DNA from: Phycisphaeraceae bacterium
Lineage (GTDB): Bacteria > Planctomycetota > Phycisphaerae > Phycisphaerales > UBA1924
Assembly (NCBI GenBank): GCA_023898685.1
Contig: CP060234.1
Span: 1,488,001-1,552,000 of the forward strand
DNA: 64,000 nucleotides
Reading direction: 5' to 3'
Shown: positions 23,999 to 32,521 of the stretch, in pieces
Layout: the number at the start of each line of letters is the position of its first letter
Numbering within the stretch: position 1 is the stretch's first letter
Notes under the pieces: model-generated
The model's database searches: none
Seen by the model: only the letters and a program-made list of their open reading frames with translations
What the model was told of the DNA's origin: nothing
Program-made: the position numbers and the translations under genes

Positions 23999-25408
23999 AT
24001 GCGTCTCTGTCAACCCATCTTCTGTGCCGCCCTGGTCGGCGCCGTCTCGCTCGCGACGAGGGCGGGTGACGGCGCGATTGACAACTCCACCGTCGCCAAC
24101 ACCCTGCTCGACCGCTACACCGCCCACCGCGACGCCTCGTTCGCCTTCGAGCTCGAGCGCATCTACACCGACCATCCGGGCTTCACGGGTTACGCGGTCA
24201 ACCTCACGAGCCAGACCTGGCGGAGCGCCGACGAGGTCGACTTCCCGCAATGGACGCACATGCTCGAGATCGTCCGCCCCGACGACGTCGAGACCGACAC
24301 CGCCCTGCTCGTCGTCGCGGGTGGGCAGCGCCGCGTGCCCCCGCCCGATCGCCTGAGCTCCGAGCTCTACATGATCGCGGGGCTGACCCACAGCGTCGTC
24401 GTCAAGGTGCCCAACGTGCCCAACCAGCCCCTGACGCTGAACGGCGACGGCGAGATCCGCTTCGAGGACGATCTGCTCGCCGAAAGCTGGACCACCGCTG
24501 CCAAGACCAAGGACATGGGCTGGATCGTCCACCTCGCGATGGTGCAGTCCGCGTGTGCCGCGATGGACGCGACCCAGGGATTCCTCAAAACCGATGAGGG
24601 TGGGAACATTGAGATCAACCGCTTCGTCGTCACAGGCGCGTCGAAGCGGGGCTGGACGACCTGGCTCACCGCGTGCGAGGACGACCGCGTCGTCGGGATC
24701 ATCCCGATGGTGATCGACGTGCTCGACCTGCCGGTGACGATGCGGCATCACTGGGGCGCCTACGGCTTCTGGGCCCCCGCGATCGGCGACTACGCGAGCC
24801 GCAAGCTGTTCCGCTGGCTCAACTCCCCCGACAGCCGGGCGTTGCGGTCGATCGTGGACCCCTATCTGTACCGCGACCGGCTGGACATGCCCAAGTTCCT
24901 GCTCAACTCGGGGGGCGACCAGTACTTCCTGCCCGACACGACGCGGTACTACCTCGACGACCTGCCGGGGCTCACACGCCTCAGAGTCGTGCCCAACACG
25001 AATCACAGCCTCAGCCGAAGCCCCGACGCCGTGCAATCGGCCGTCGCGTTCTACGAGGCGGTGCTCAAGAGCGTCGAGATCCCGGCGCTGCACTGGGAGC
25101 GGGGCGAGCCCGGCGTGCTGCGGGTCACGGCCGACGCGGAGCCCTTTGAGGTGACGCTCTGGCAGGCGCACAACCCCGAGGGACGCGACTTCCGGCAGGA
25201 GAAGATCGGCAACGCCTGGACCTCGACGCCGCTGGAGGCGCAGGACGGCGCGTACGTCGCGGAGGTGCCCGTGCCGGACCAGGGCTTCACCGCCTACATG
25301 GTCGAGGCGCGGTTCAACGTCGATGGGATGTCGCTGCCCCTGACCTTCACGACCGAAGTGTCGGTCGTGCCCGACGTGCTGCCGTTCAAGGACAAGCCGA
25401 TGGAGTGA
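23999..25408 (+). CDS. PhoPQ-activated pathogenicity-related (PqaA) family protein
   Basis: A 469-residue secreted protein of the PqaA family, which has an alpha/beta-hydrolase fold and an unknown substrate. A signal peptide begins MRLCQPIFCAALVGAVSLA. The conserved PqaA blocks are PQWTHMLEIVRP, VVVKVPNVPNQPL and the nucleophile elbow VTGASKRGWTTWLTA with the candidate Ser. Later blocks are GDQYFLPDTTRYYL and PNTNHSLSRSPDAV, which supply the acid/His part. The tail is a beta-rich domain. GAGGGAG precedes the start. The name derives from Salmonella, but these proteins are frequent in planctomycetes, where a role in polymer degradation is plausible but unproven. Confidence 0.85.
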   Translation: MRLCQPIFCAALVGAVSLATRAGDGAIDNSTVANTLLDRYTAHRDASFAFELERIYTDHPGFTGYAVNLTSQTWRSADEVDFPQWTHMLEIVRPDDVETDTALLVVAGGQRRVPPPDRLSSELYMIAGLTHSVVVKVPNVPNQPLTLNGDGEIRFEDDLLAESWTTAAKTKDMGWIVHLAMVQSACAAMDATQGFLKTDEGGNIEINRFVVTGASKRGWTTWLTACEDDRVVGIIPMVIDVLDLPVTMRHHWGAYGFWAPAIGDYASRKLFRWLNSPDSRALRSIVDPYLYRDRLDMPKFLLNSGGDQYFLPDTTRYYLDDLPGLTRLRVVPNTNHSLSRSPDAVQSAVAFYEAVLKSVEIPALHWERGEPGVLRVTADAEPFEVTLWQAHNPEGRDFRQEKIGNAWTSTPLEAQDGAYVAEVPVPDQGFTAYMVEARFNVDGMSLPLTFTTEVSVVPDVLPFKDKPME

Positions 25409-25439
25409 GGCGGGTTCGATTCACGTACGCAGCGCGATC

Positions 25440-25532
25440 GAAGGAGCCCGGAGCGCGAGCGATAGGCCGGGCGAGGAAGGGCCTTCTGACGCTCCTGGAC
25501 TTCGGCCCGTCGCTCGCGCTCGGGGCTCCTTC
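25440..25532. repeat. Inverted repeat of the GAGCGCGAGCGA type (family F)
   Basis: GAAGGAGCCCGGAGCGCGAG at 25440 faces GCTCGCGCTCGGGGCTCCTT ending at 25532, giving arms of about 30 bp with a few mismatches. It fills the space between the convergent PqaA-like and prolyl oligopeptidase genes. It may act as a bidirectional stem terminator. Confidence 0.8.
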
Positions 25533-25560
25533 CGACCTTCCGCCCCGCGTCGGCTGCCAC

Positions 25561-27999
25561 CTACTTCTTCACAGGCTGGTACTCCACCCCCAGCCGGCCG
25601 TAGAGGAACGAGTGCACGTCGACCGCCTCCTCGATCTGCTCGTCGAGCGGGGTGCCGATGCCGTGGCCCGTGTTCATGCTGGTGCGGAGGAGGATCGGGT
25701 TGGGCGCGGGCGGGCGGTTGACGGGCACCTCCATCTTCGGGGCAACGACGATCATGTCGTAGACATAGGCCCAGCCCAGCGTGTCCGCCCTTGCCTTCTC
25801 GAGCACGTCGGTGAGGATCTCGTCGAGGGGCTTCTTTTCGTTTGACTGGTAATAGATCGACGTCTCGCGGCGGATGCCGACCTCACCGAGCGAACTCCAG
25901 TCGACATCAATCCGCATGTTCGAGATGTTCGTGACGAATGTCAGGATGTCCTCGAGCGAGTTGTTGAACTGAGCCTCGATCTGCATTTCGTGCAGCGGGT
26001 TGCCCTCCGCGTTGGCCTGGAGCATCGCCGTCATCTTCCGGCTCTGCATGGGGTCGACACGCGGGTCGTTGGCGCCCGTGAGGAACAGCACCGCTGGGTA
26101 GTCCACGCCGGGCTTGACGTTGTGATAGGGCGAGTAGGCGTACATCGCCTTGAACTGATCGGCGTCCTTGACGGTGCCGAACTCGGGGATGTTGAATGCG
26201 CCGTTCGGGCTGAGCTCGACGCGGAGCATGTCGTAGATGCCGACGTAGGAGACGACGGTTCGGGCAAGGTCGGGCCGCTGCGTGAGCGTCGCGCCCATCA
26301 GCAGGCCCCCGTTCGAGCCGCCCAGGATCACGAGCTTCTGCGGGTTGGTGTAGTTGACGCGCGTCAGGTACTCCCCCGCGGCCTGGAAGTCGTCGAAGAC
26401 GTTCTGCTTGTTCGTGAGGTTGCCGCCGCGGTGCCATTCCTCGCCATACTCACCGCCGCCCCGGATGTTGGCGACCGCGTAGATCACGCCCTGCTCGAGC
26501 AGGTCGGCCCGCGAAGCGCGGTAGGAGGGCGAGAGGCTGATGCCGTAGCCGCCGTAGCTGTTGAGGATGCAGGGGTTGGAGCCGTCGCGCTTCACGCCGG
26601 GCGGGATCATGATGTTGATCGGGATCCGCGTGCCGTCCTTGCTCAGCGCATACTCGCGGACGACGCGGACGTTGGAGAGGTCGGCGGGCGGGTCGGAGCG
26701 GAGAGCCGTAGGCGAGGTCTTGCTGGAATCGGGGTCGAAGCGGTACCACGACGACAGGGTGGTGTACGAGCCAGCGGAGTAGAGCACGCCCCCATCCGCC
26801 TCGAGCATCTGGCCGACGGCGCTGACGGGGGGCAGATCGGGCCCGCCGAGAGGTTGGCCCTGGAGATCAAACATGCGGATCGTGCTGGGACCGCCCGTCT
26901 GATACTGGACGAACAGGCGGTCGTCGGTCGCGATCAGGCTGTGCGGGCCCCAGAAGTTGGAGATGATCGTGTCCTTGGACTGGTCGATCACGGGCGTCGC
27001 GTTCTGGAGCGCTGGGTTGGCCGCGTGGACGCGGAGCACCTTGCCCCGCGGCGCGTCGGCGTTGGAGATGAGGTAGATCTCGCCCTTGGCGCCGAAGTAG
27101 GCCTGGGTGACGCCCTCCTTGAACCCGCAGATGAGGTCCCACTCCCCGCTCGGCTGGCGGACGAAGTGCGAGAACTCCCCGCCGTCGCCGTCCTGCACGG
27201 TTGCGATGACGCGCCCCGAGGCCTGGTCGGTCTTCAACTCGATCTCGCCGATGCGGGGGAAATCGTGCCCGATCTCGTAGGCGTCCTCGATGGGCGCGGT
27301 GCCCAGATCGTGCCTGTAGACGTCGACATAGAAGTACATGTCCGATTCGGGCCGCTCGCCCCCGCGGGGGTAGCGCGTGTAGTAGAAGGACTTCGAGTCG
27401 GGCGCCCAGGCCAGGCTGCCGCCCGCGGTGCCCCCGTTGACGCGCTCGATGACCTCGCCCGTGCGCTTTCCCGTCGCGACGTCGAAGATGAACAGGTCGC
27501 CCGATTCGCTGCCGCCCTTCGACATCGACACGGCCACCAGCTTGCCGTCGGGGCTGGGCTCGTACCAGTCGATCGCGTACGCGCCGTCCTTGTCGAAGGT
27601 CTCAGGGTCGACGAGGGTGCGGGCGGTCTGTGGCGCGTCGGGTGAGTCCATCACCGCGAGGAAGGGCTGCTGCTTGGGGGGCTGGTTGATGATGGCGAAG
27701 AGCTTGCCGCCCGCCTCGTTGAGGCTGCCCCAACTCGTCACCGGGGCGCTGAGGAGTTCGGTGAGCCGGGCTCGGATCTCGTCGCGGTGGGGGAGCTTGT
27801 CGAGGTAGGCGCGGGCGTACTCGTTCTGCGCCTCGCTCCACGCCTTGACCTCGGGATCCGACCAGTCCTCGAGCCAGCGATAGGGGTCCTTGACCTGAAC
27901 GCCGTGGTAGGTGTCGGTCGCGCCGCGAACGGGCGTCGCGGGGGGGGCGGCGAACGCGGGCGCAGCGAGGAGGAGGAGGGCGGCGGTGGCGGTACGCAT
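25561..27999 (-). CDS. Prolyl oligopeptidase (S9A) with an inserted domain
   Basis: An 812-residue secreted serine peptidase that should cleave after proline in short peptides. The start ATG 27999 gives a signal peptide (MRTATAALLLLAAPAFAAPP). The seven-bladed propeller runs to about residue 440. The catalytic domain shows Ser562 in LGGSNGGLLMG, Asp645 in GANDPRVDP and His779 in NTGHGIGTP. In ordinary S9A enzymes Asp and His are about 39 residues apart; here they are 134 apart. The extra stretch of about 95 residues (about 670-765, bases 25705-25992) reads like a small alpha/beta domain: QIEAQFNNSLEDILTFVTNI, MRIDVDWSSLGEVGI, KKPLDEILTDVLEKA and LGWAYVYDMIVVAP. That pattern recalls the STN/secretin-like repeats of planctomycete secretion proteins. 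The frame is intact across both junctions. Confidence 0.9.
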   Translation of the reverse strand: MRTATAALLLLAAPAFAAPPATPVRGATDTYHGVQVKDPYRWLEDWSDPEVKAWSEAQNEYARAYLDKLPHRDEIRARLTELLSAPVTSWGSLNEAGGKLFAIINQPPKQQPFLAVMDSPDAPQTARTLVDPETFDKDGAYAIDWYEPSPDGKLVAVSMSKGGSESGDLFIFDVATGKRTGEVIERVNGGTAGGSLAWAPDSKSFYYTRYPRGGERPESDMYFYVDVYRHDLGTAPIEDAYEIGHDFPRIGEIELKTDQASGRVIATVQDGDGGEFSHFVRQPSGEWDLICGFKEGVTQAYFGAKGEIYLISNADAPRGKVLRVHAANPALQNATPVIDQSKDTIISNFWGPHSLIATDDRLFVQYQTGGPSTIRMFDLQGQPLGGPDLPPVSAVGQMLEADGGVLYSAGSYTTLSSWYRFDPDSSKTSPTALRSDPPADLSNVRVVREYALSKDGTRIPINIMIPPGVKRDGSNPCILNSYGGYGISLSPSYRASRADLLEQGVIYAVANIRGGGEYGEEWHRGGNLTNKQNVFDDFQAAGEYLTRVNYTNPQKLVILGGSNGGLLMGATLTQRPDLARTVVSYVGIYDMLRVELSPNGAFNIPEFGTVKDADQFKAMYAYSPYHNVKPGVDYPAVLFLTGANDPRVDPMQSRKMTAMLQANAEGNPLHEMQIEAQFNNSLEDILTFVTNISNMRIDVDWSSLGEVGIRRETSIYYQSNEKKPLDEILTDVLEKARADTLGWAYVYDMIVVAPKMEVPVNRPPAPNPILLRTSMNTGHGIGTPLDEQIEEAVDVHSFLYGRLGVEYQPVKK

Positions 28000-28139
28000 G
28001 GCTGGGCTCCCGGAGTGGTCCCGGCATGGTATGGCGATCGGGGTGGGGGGCCGGCAAGATACGCGGTGCGGCACGTGACCTTCGTGTGAGGAATGGGACC
28101 TCCCGGCGAACCAGACAGAGCCCCGGGCGTACAGCGGGC

Positions 28140-28628
28140 ATGTCGTGGTTCCGTGCCATGTCTCGTCCCGTGCTCATCATGCTGGTCACGGGCGTGATCG
28201 CGATCGGTACGTGCATCGTGCCGGGCGTGTGGCTCATGGGGCGCGTGGTGGCCGACTCACGCAAGATCGTGCCCGGCGTGATCCTCAAGCAGATCAACGG
28301 CACCGAGTTCTGGCTGGAGTCGGACGAATGGGATCGCAGATTCGAGGGCCGGCACGCGGAGTCGGAGGTGATCGACGGGATCGCGGTCGTCCGTGGTGCG
28401 GTGCCGGTGGCCTATTTCAGGCTGCGGGGTGACGACGGTGTGGCGTACGCGGTCTGGCCCAACTTCGACAGGCTGCCGACCGACATCCCGGGCGTGAATG
28501 TAGGGCCGGGCTACATCGGCGATCGCGCCGCGTTCGAGGCGTACCTCGCGAAGGCGTGGCCCCACCCCGACGACGACCTGGTATTCGATCCACCGATCGA
28601 GTGGCTGCGGGCGAATCATGATTGGTGA
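28140..28628 (+). CDS. Membrane-anchored protein of unknown function
   Basis: A 162-residue protein I do not recognise. It begins MSWFRAMSRPVLIMLVTGVI and has one N-terminal membrane helix (to about residue 32). The rest is soluble and acidic-to-neutral, with FWLESDEWDRRFEGRHAESE and VAYFRLRGDDGVAYAVWPNF as notable stretches. An ATG six codons later is an alternative start. It lies divergent from the prolyl oligopeptidase and upstream of the convergent nuoE. Codon usage fits the genome. No partner is suggested by context. Confidence 0.6.
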   Translation: MSWFRAMSRPVLIMLVTGVIAIGTCIVPGVWLMGRVVADSRKIVPGVILKQINGTEFWLESDEWDRRFEGRHAESEVIDGIAVVRGAVPVAYFRLRGDDGVAYAVWPNFDRLPTDIPGVNVGPGYIGDRAAFEAYLAKAWPHPDDDLVFDPPIEWLRANHDW

Positions 28629-28685
28629 TTGGACGCAAACTCGTCAACGCGGGTGAACGGAAGCAGAGGTTCGGTCGCGATCGTC

Positions 28686-28711
28686 GATCGTGTCGCTTGC
28701 GCTCCACGCTC
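28686..28711. repeat. Single arm of repeat family A
   Basis: ATCGTGTCGCTTGCGCTCC followed by ACGCTC matches the right arm of 775-867. No matching opposite arm was found within about 100 bases. It lies 9 bases from the end of nuoE. Confidence 0.8.
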
Positions 28712-28719
28712 TGAAAGTG

Positions 28720-29271
28720 TCAGTGCCCGCCGCCCGCGTCGATCTCGCGCTCCACGCGGTCGATGATCTCGACCACCTGCTCGGGCGTCACCTTCTCGTG
28801 CAGCGTCTCGCCCACGAGGATCGCCGGAGCCCCGCCGCAGGCGCCGAGGCACTCAAGCTCGACGAGCGTGAACTTGCCGTCGTCGGTGGTCTCGCTGACC
28901 TCGATACCCAGCTTCTCGCGCACGGCGTCGGTGATCTCCTGCTGCCCGCACACCTCGCAGGCGATCGAGCGGCAGACCGAGATCAGGCACTTGCCCTTGG
29001 GCTTGAGCCAGTACTCCTCGTAGAACGTCGCGGTGTCGAACACATCGGCGGGGGCGACCTCGAGATGGCGGGCGATCTCCTCCATCGCCTGCTTCGGGAT
29101 CCACCCGTACTCGTGCTGGATCATGTGCAACGCGGGGAGGATGCACGCCATCGTCGTCTCGAACCGCGGGATGAAGTCGTCGGTGATCGAGGTCCGCATC
29201 GCGTCGGTGAGGTACGCCTCGCCGCGGCGTTCGATCTTCTCGGTGGCGGAAGGCTTGGTGATCCAGGCCAT
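28720..29271 (-). CDS. nuoE: NADH-quinone oxidoreductase subunit E (NuoE, 2Fe-2S)
   Basis: A 183-residue thioredoxin-like ferredoxin of the NuoE family, part of the NADH-oxidising arm of complex I or of a related hydrogenase/formate dehydrogenase. Cys100, Cys105, Cys141 and Cys145 (C-x4-C and C-x3-C) bind the [2Fe-2S] cluster, in the blocks SVCRSIACEVCG and LECLGACGGAP. The helical N-terminus (IPRFETTMACILPALHMIQ) and the YGWIPKQAMEEIA block are typical. No other nuo gene is seen next to it in this window: the neighbours are a small membrane protein and a CPBP protease. nuoF and nuoG should be sought elsewhere, or this may belong to another NAD-linked enzyme. Confidence 0.9.
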   Translation of the reverse strand: MAWITKPSATEKIERRGEAYLTDAMRTSITDDFIPRFETTMACILPALHMIQHEYGWIPKQAMEEIARHLEVAPADVFDTATFYEEYWLKPKGKCLISVCRSIACEVCGQQEITDAVREKLGIEVSETTDDGKFTLVELECLGACGGAPAILVGETLHEKVTPEQVVEIIDRVEREIDAGGGH

Positions 29272-29438
29272 GTGCTGCTCCCAAAACGCCCGGCCCGGAG
29301 TGCGATCGGGCCGCGGGGGGCCATCCTACGCATTCGCAAGGGCTTCTTCGCGTCGCACCGGGCCCCGCGAACCAGAACTTCTTCCGATCAGCCGCGGTGA
29401 TGCTGGCGGATCGCCGCCGGCGGGCCGATGATGGGGCC

Positions 29439-30914
29439 ATGACGCTGCCCATCCCAGAGCGACAGCCGGCCGACCCGGGCACCCCGTTCTCGCGGAAGGT
29501 CGCGCTGATCGCGGCGATCCTGCTGGGGGGGCTGCTCATCACGATGCAGAACCGGGAGGCGGTCGTCTCGCTGTTCAGGGGCACGACGCCCGCGGCCCAG
29601 GCCCAGGGGGGTGAGGCCCAGGCGGCGCCGCCCTCCATCCAGCCGCCCACGCCCGCCGAGCCGTTCACACTGAGTGCGCGCTTTGCGGTGCAGACGCAGG
29701 ACATGCCCGAGTGGTTCACGGGCGCCCCGCAGGACATCATGCCGGTGCTCGACGCGTGGGCGATGAACGACGCCGACCGCGTGCGGGCCGCGATCGTGGC
29801 GGGCGAGCTGGTCGGGCCCGAGGAGGCGGTTGAACGACTCGAGAAGATCGACGGCTTGCTCAAAGACAATGACCCGCTCAAGCAGGACGCCGATGACCTG
29901 ATCAGGATCTACCGAGGCGATGCAACGAGCGCCGCGCTCGATGACGCGACCAGGGAACGCCTCCGCGAGCACCACGGCTTCTTCGGCGAGGTCGCCCTTT
30001 CGTACGGCCTGCCCGACTCTGACCCGGCGAGGGCGCCGCTCATCAGCGGGGGCGCCAAGCTCGTGGGCCTGCTGCTCGGCATCGGGATCGGCGTGGCGCT
30101 GCTGTTCCTCACGGGGTGCGTGCTGTTCATCGTCGGGTTCGTCATGGTGATGACAGGCAAGATCAGGCCCCGCTTCCCCAGGCCCGAGCCGGGCGGGAGC
30201 GTGTTCCTCGAGACCTACGCGCTGTTCGCTGGCGCGTTCCTCGTGCTCTCGCTGGGGCTCGATCTGGTGGGGTATGTTCTGCCCGAGGCCGCATGGTTGC
30301 TCCATGTGCAGATCGCCCTGCAATGGCTGCTGCTGGCGGTGCCGCTCTGGCCTCTCATGCGCGGCATGAGCCTCGAACGTCTCGCCGGCACCATCGGCTG
30401 GCACAAGGGCGAGGGCGTGCTCAAAGAGATGGGCTGCGGCGTGCTTGGCTACCTCGCGGGTTTGCCCCTGTTGGCCGGCGGGATGGCGCTGAGCATGATG
30501 CTCGTGTTCATCGTGCAGGGCGTCCGCAGGATGGCCGGGCTGGGTGAGCCGCCGCCCCCCGATTCGGCGATCTTCGACCTGCTGGGCACGCACAACACGC
30601 TGGTGCTCGTGCTGTTCTTCCTGCTCGCGACGGTCTGGGCCCCGGTGGTCGAGGAATCGATCTTCCGTGGCGCGCTCTATCGTCACCTGCGGACACGGTT
30701 CGGCGTGCCGGTGGCGGCGGTGTCGGTCGCGTTCCTCTTCGGGCTTTCCCACAACTACGGGCCCATCCTCGTCTTTCCGGTCGTGATGCTGGGGCTGATG
30801 TTCTGCATCATGCGCGAGTGGCGAGGCAGCCTGATCGCGTCGATGACCGCCCACGCGATGCACAACGCGACGGTGTCGGTTATGGCGTTCTTTGTGCTGA
30901 GGATGATTTCGTAG
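29439..30914 (+). CDS. CPBP-family intramembrane metalloprotease
   Basis: A 491-residue membrane protein of the CPBP (CAAX/Abi) protease family. An N-terminal helix (VALIAAILLGGLLITMQ) leads into a soluble, Ala/Asp-rich region to about residue 200. Seven or more membrane helices follow. The catalytic motifs are visible: EESIFRGALYRHLRTR (motif 1, the EExxxR), FGLSHNYGP (motif 2 His) and TAHAMHNATVS (motif 3). ATG 29439 is used; an in-frame ATG lies upstream. Such proteases process lipoprotein-like or prenylated substrates or give bacteriocin immunity; the target here is unknown. The long N-terminal soluble part is unusual for the family. Confidence 0.85.
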   Translation: MTLPIPERQPADPGTPFSRKVALIAAILLGGLLITMQNREAVVSLFRGTTPAAQAQGGEAQAAPPSIQPPTPAEPFTLSARFAVQTQDMPEWFTGAPQDIMPVLDAWAMNDADRVRAAIVAGELVGPEEAVERLEKIDGLLKDNDPLKQDADDLIRIYRGDATSAALDDATRERLREHHGFFGEVALSYGLPDSDPARAPLISGGAKLVGLLLGIGIGVALLFLTGCVLFIVGFVMVMTGKIRPRFPRPEPGGSVFLETYALFAGAFLVLSLGLDLVGYVLPEAAWLLHVQIALQWLLLAVPLWPLMRGMSLERLAGTIGWHKGEGVLKEMGCGVLGYLAGLPLLAGGMALSMMLVFIVQGVRRMAGLGEPPPPDSAIFDLLGTHNTLVLVLFFLLATVWAPVVEESIFRGALYRHLRTRFGVPVAAVSVAFLFGLSHNYGPILVFPVVMLGLMFCIMREWRGSLIASMTAHAMHNATVSVMAFFVLRMIS

Positions 30915-31100
30915 GAAGAGACGAAGAGACGAAGCGAGGGAGAGAGGTTCCGCTTTGGTCTGCCGGCGTGGTTGAACCGGCGGTTGGTAGGAACGTACAC
31001 CAGTTGTGCGCCGAATGTCGGGGATCGGGCGGATCTCGTTTGGTCACGGCCTCGAATGCGGTTAGTGTGATTGCGGCCCCCCGGTCGGAAAGGGGGACCG

Positions 31101-31700
31101 ATGCGTCCGTATCGAATCTGGCTGGTGGTGCTGGGCATGGTGGCGGTCTGCGGGCTCGCTGGGTGCGGCGTCGAGGGGGGGCTGGTCGCGATGCGCGATC
31201 AGGCCGAGGGGATGCGCACCCGGATCGAGGCCGACCGAACGGGGCTGCTCGCCGCGGCCGACGCGCTGCCCCAGGACGGCCCGGCGCGGGCCCGGATCAA
31301 GCAACTGGCCGACGAGCGGGGGCGGCAGGCGTCCGAGACGGGGCGGGCGATCGAGCGGCTCGACGCCCTGATCGCCCCCGGGGGGGCGGCCGGGTCGGGC
31401 GACCCGGCCGATACGATGCAGCAGGCGGTGGGGGCCGTGCTGCCCTTCGTGCCCGCGGGGGCACAGCTCCCGGTGCTGCTGGCGGGCGGGCTGGTCGCGT
31501 CGCTCTGGCGGGCGGCGAGCCTGAAGAAATCGGCGGTCTCGATCGCCGCGGGATTGGAGAAGGCGATGCGCGAGGACGATCAACTCCGCGACGGCGTGCG
31601 CCGGAACGCGGCGGTGCTCCGGTCGGTGCAGACACCCACGGCCAAGCGGATCGTCGACGAGGCGACGAAGGACAAGGCGATGGTGAGGCTGCCGGTGTGA
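31101..31700 (+). CDS. Putative lipoprotein with coiled coil, unknown
   Basis: A 199-residue putative lipoprotein. MRPYRIWLVVLGMVAVCGLAGC ends in the lipobox LAGC, so Cys22 would be lipidated. GGGGGA precedes ATG 31101. Residues 35-105 are rich in Arg, Glu and Ala and look like a long helix or coiled coil (QAEGMRTRIEADRTGLLAAA). A hydrophobic stretch (QLPVLLAGGLVASLWRAASL) follows near residue 135, then a charged helix. Its TGA overlaps the GTG of a pseudopilin-like gene by four bases, which suggests one transcription and translation unit with it. I do not recognise a family. Confidence 0.65.
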   Translation: MRPYRIWLVVLGMVAVCGLAGCGVEGGLVAMRDQAEGMRTRIEADRTGLLAAADALPQDGPARARIKQLADERGRQASETGRAIERLDALIAPGGAAGSGDPADTMQQAVGAVLPFVPAGAQLPVLLAGGLVASLWRAASLKKSAVSIAAGLEKAMREDDQLRDGVRRNAAVLRSVQTPTAKRIVDEATKDKAMVRLPV

Positions 31701-32521
31701 GAGACCTCCCCCCGAGATGCACGGGCAAGCGGGCTCGATCGGGCTTCACGCTCATCGAGCTCTTGGTGGTCATCTCGATCATCGCGCTGCTGATCGGGAT
31801 CCTGCTGCCGGCGTTGGGCAAGGCCCGCGAATCGGCGCTGCGGATCAAGTGCATGGCCAACCTGCGCGGGCTAGGCCAGAGCCTCGAGCTCTACCGCGAC
31901 GCGAACGACCGGGCCCTGCCGGTCATGCGCGAGATCTGGGAGGCCTCGCCCGACGAGGACCTCGACCCGCCCTCACCCGAGGACTACGGCGAGGTGCTCA
32001 ACTACCTGACCGTGCCCAGGGCGCTCCAGGACTACATCGACGCCGGCCCGCCCATCTGGACGGGACAGGTGGACGGCTGGTCGGAGCAGGACCCTTGGGC
32101 GTGCCCGTCCGACGACGCCTCGCAATCCGAGCCCCCGCCTTACTACTCAAGGTACATGACGAGCTACTACTACACCCCGGGCCTGGCGGTCTCGGGCGTC
32201 TACTTCCTGGGCAACGTCGAGGTCGACGGGCGCGACCTGGGCAAGGTGTGGGACGGCTGGACCCCTGTGCAGGGCGTCGACGGCGGGCCCGCCGTGAACA
32301 TGCTGCCGTTGCTCATGGACGGCTGCGCGATCGACTCGGGCGAGTGGCACAAGGGCGGCGGGCGCGTGAGCCTGGGTGCCAACGCTCTGTACACCGATGG
32401 AAGCGTCGACTGGAACACCGTCGACCCCGAGGACATCTCCGAGGACGGCCCGATGTTCCGGGCGCTGTGCCGGCTGGCGAAGATCCTCGACCTGCCGGGC
32501 ATCCCCAACGATTGTGACTGA
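31697..32521 (+). CDS. Type II secretion pseudopilin-like protein (GFTLIELLVV)
   Basis: A 274-residue protein with a class III prepilin leader. RSGFTLIELLVVISIIALLI is the cleavage/methylation motif after a basic leader (RDLPPRCTGKRA), so processing after the Gly before Phe is expected. The rest is a globular head with acidic loops, and the end has H-x14-DG (around ANALYTDGSVDW), similar to the H-X9-DG planctomycete pilin-like group. The GTG at 31697 overlaps the lipoprotein stop (GTGA). Its own TGA overlaps the ATG of the next gene (TGATG). These overlaps bind three genes of unknown role into one unit. Many planctomycetes hold dozens of such proteins, and their function is not established. 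Confidence 0.8.
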   Translation: MRDLPPRCTGKRARSGFTLIELLVVISIIALLIGILLPALGKARESALRIKCMANLRGLGQSLELYRDANDRALPVMREIWEASPDEDLDPPSPEDYGEVLNYLTVPRALQDYIDAGPPIWTGQVDGWSEQDPWACPSDDASQSEPPPYYSRYMTSYYYTPGLAVSGVYFLGNVEVDGRDLGKVWDGWTPVQGVDGGPAVNMLPLLMDGCAIDSGEWHKGGGRVSLGANALYTDGSVDWNTVDPEDISEDGPMFRALCRLAKILDLPGIPNDCD

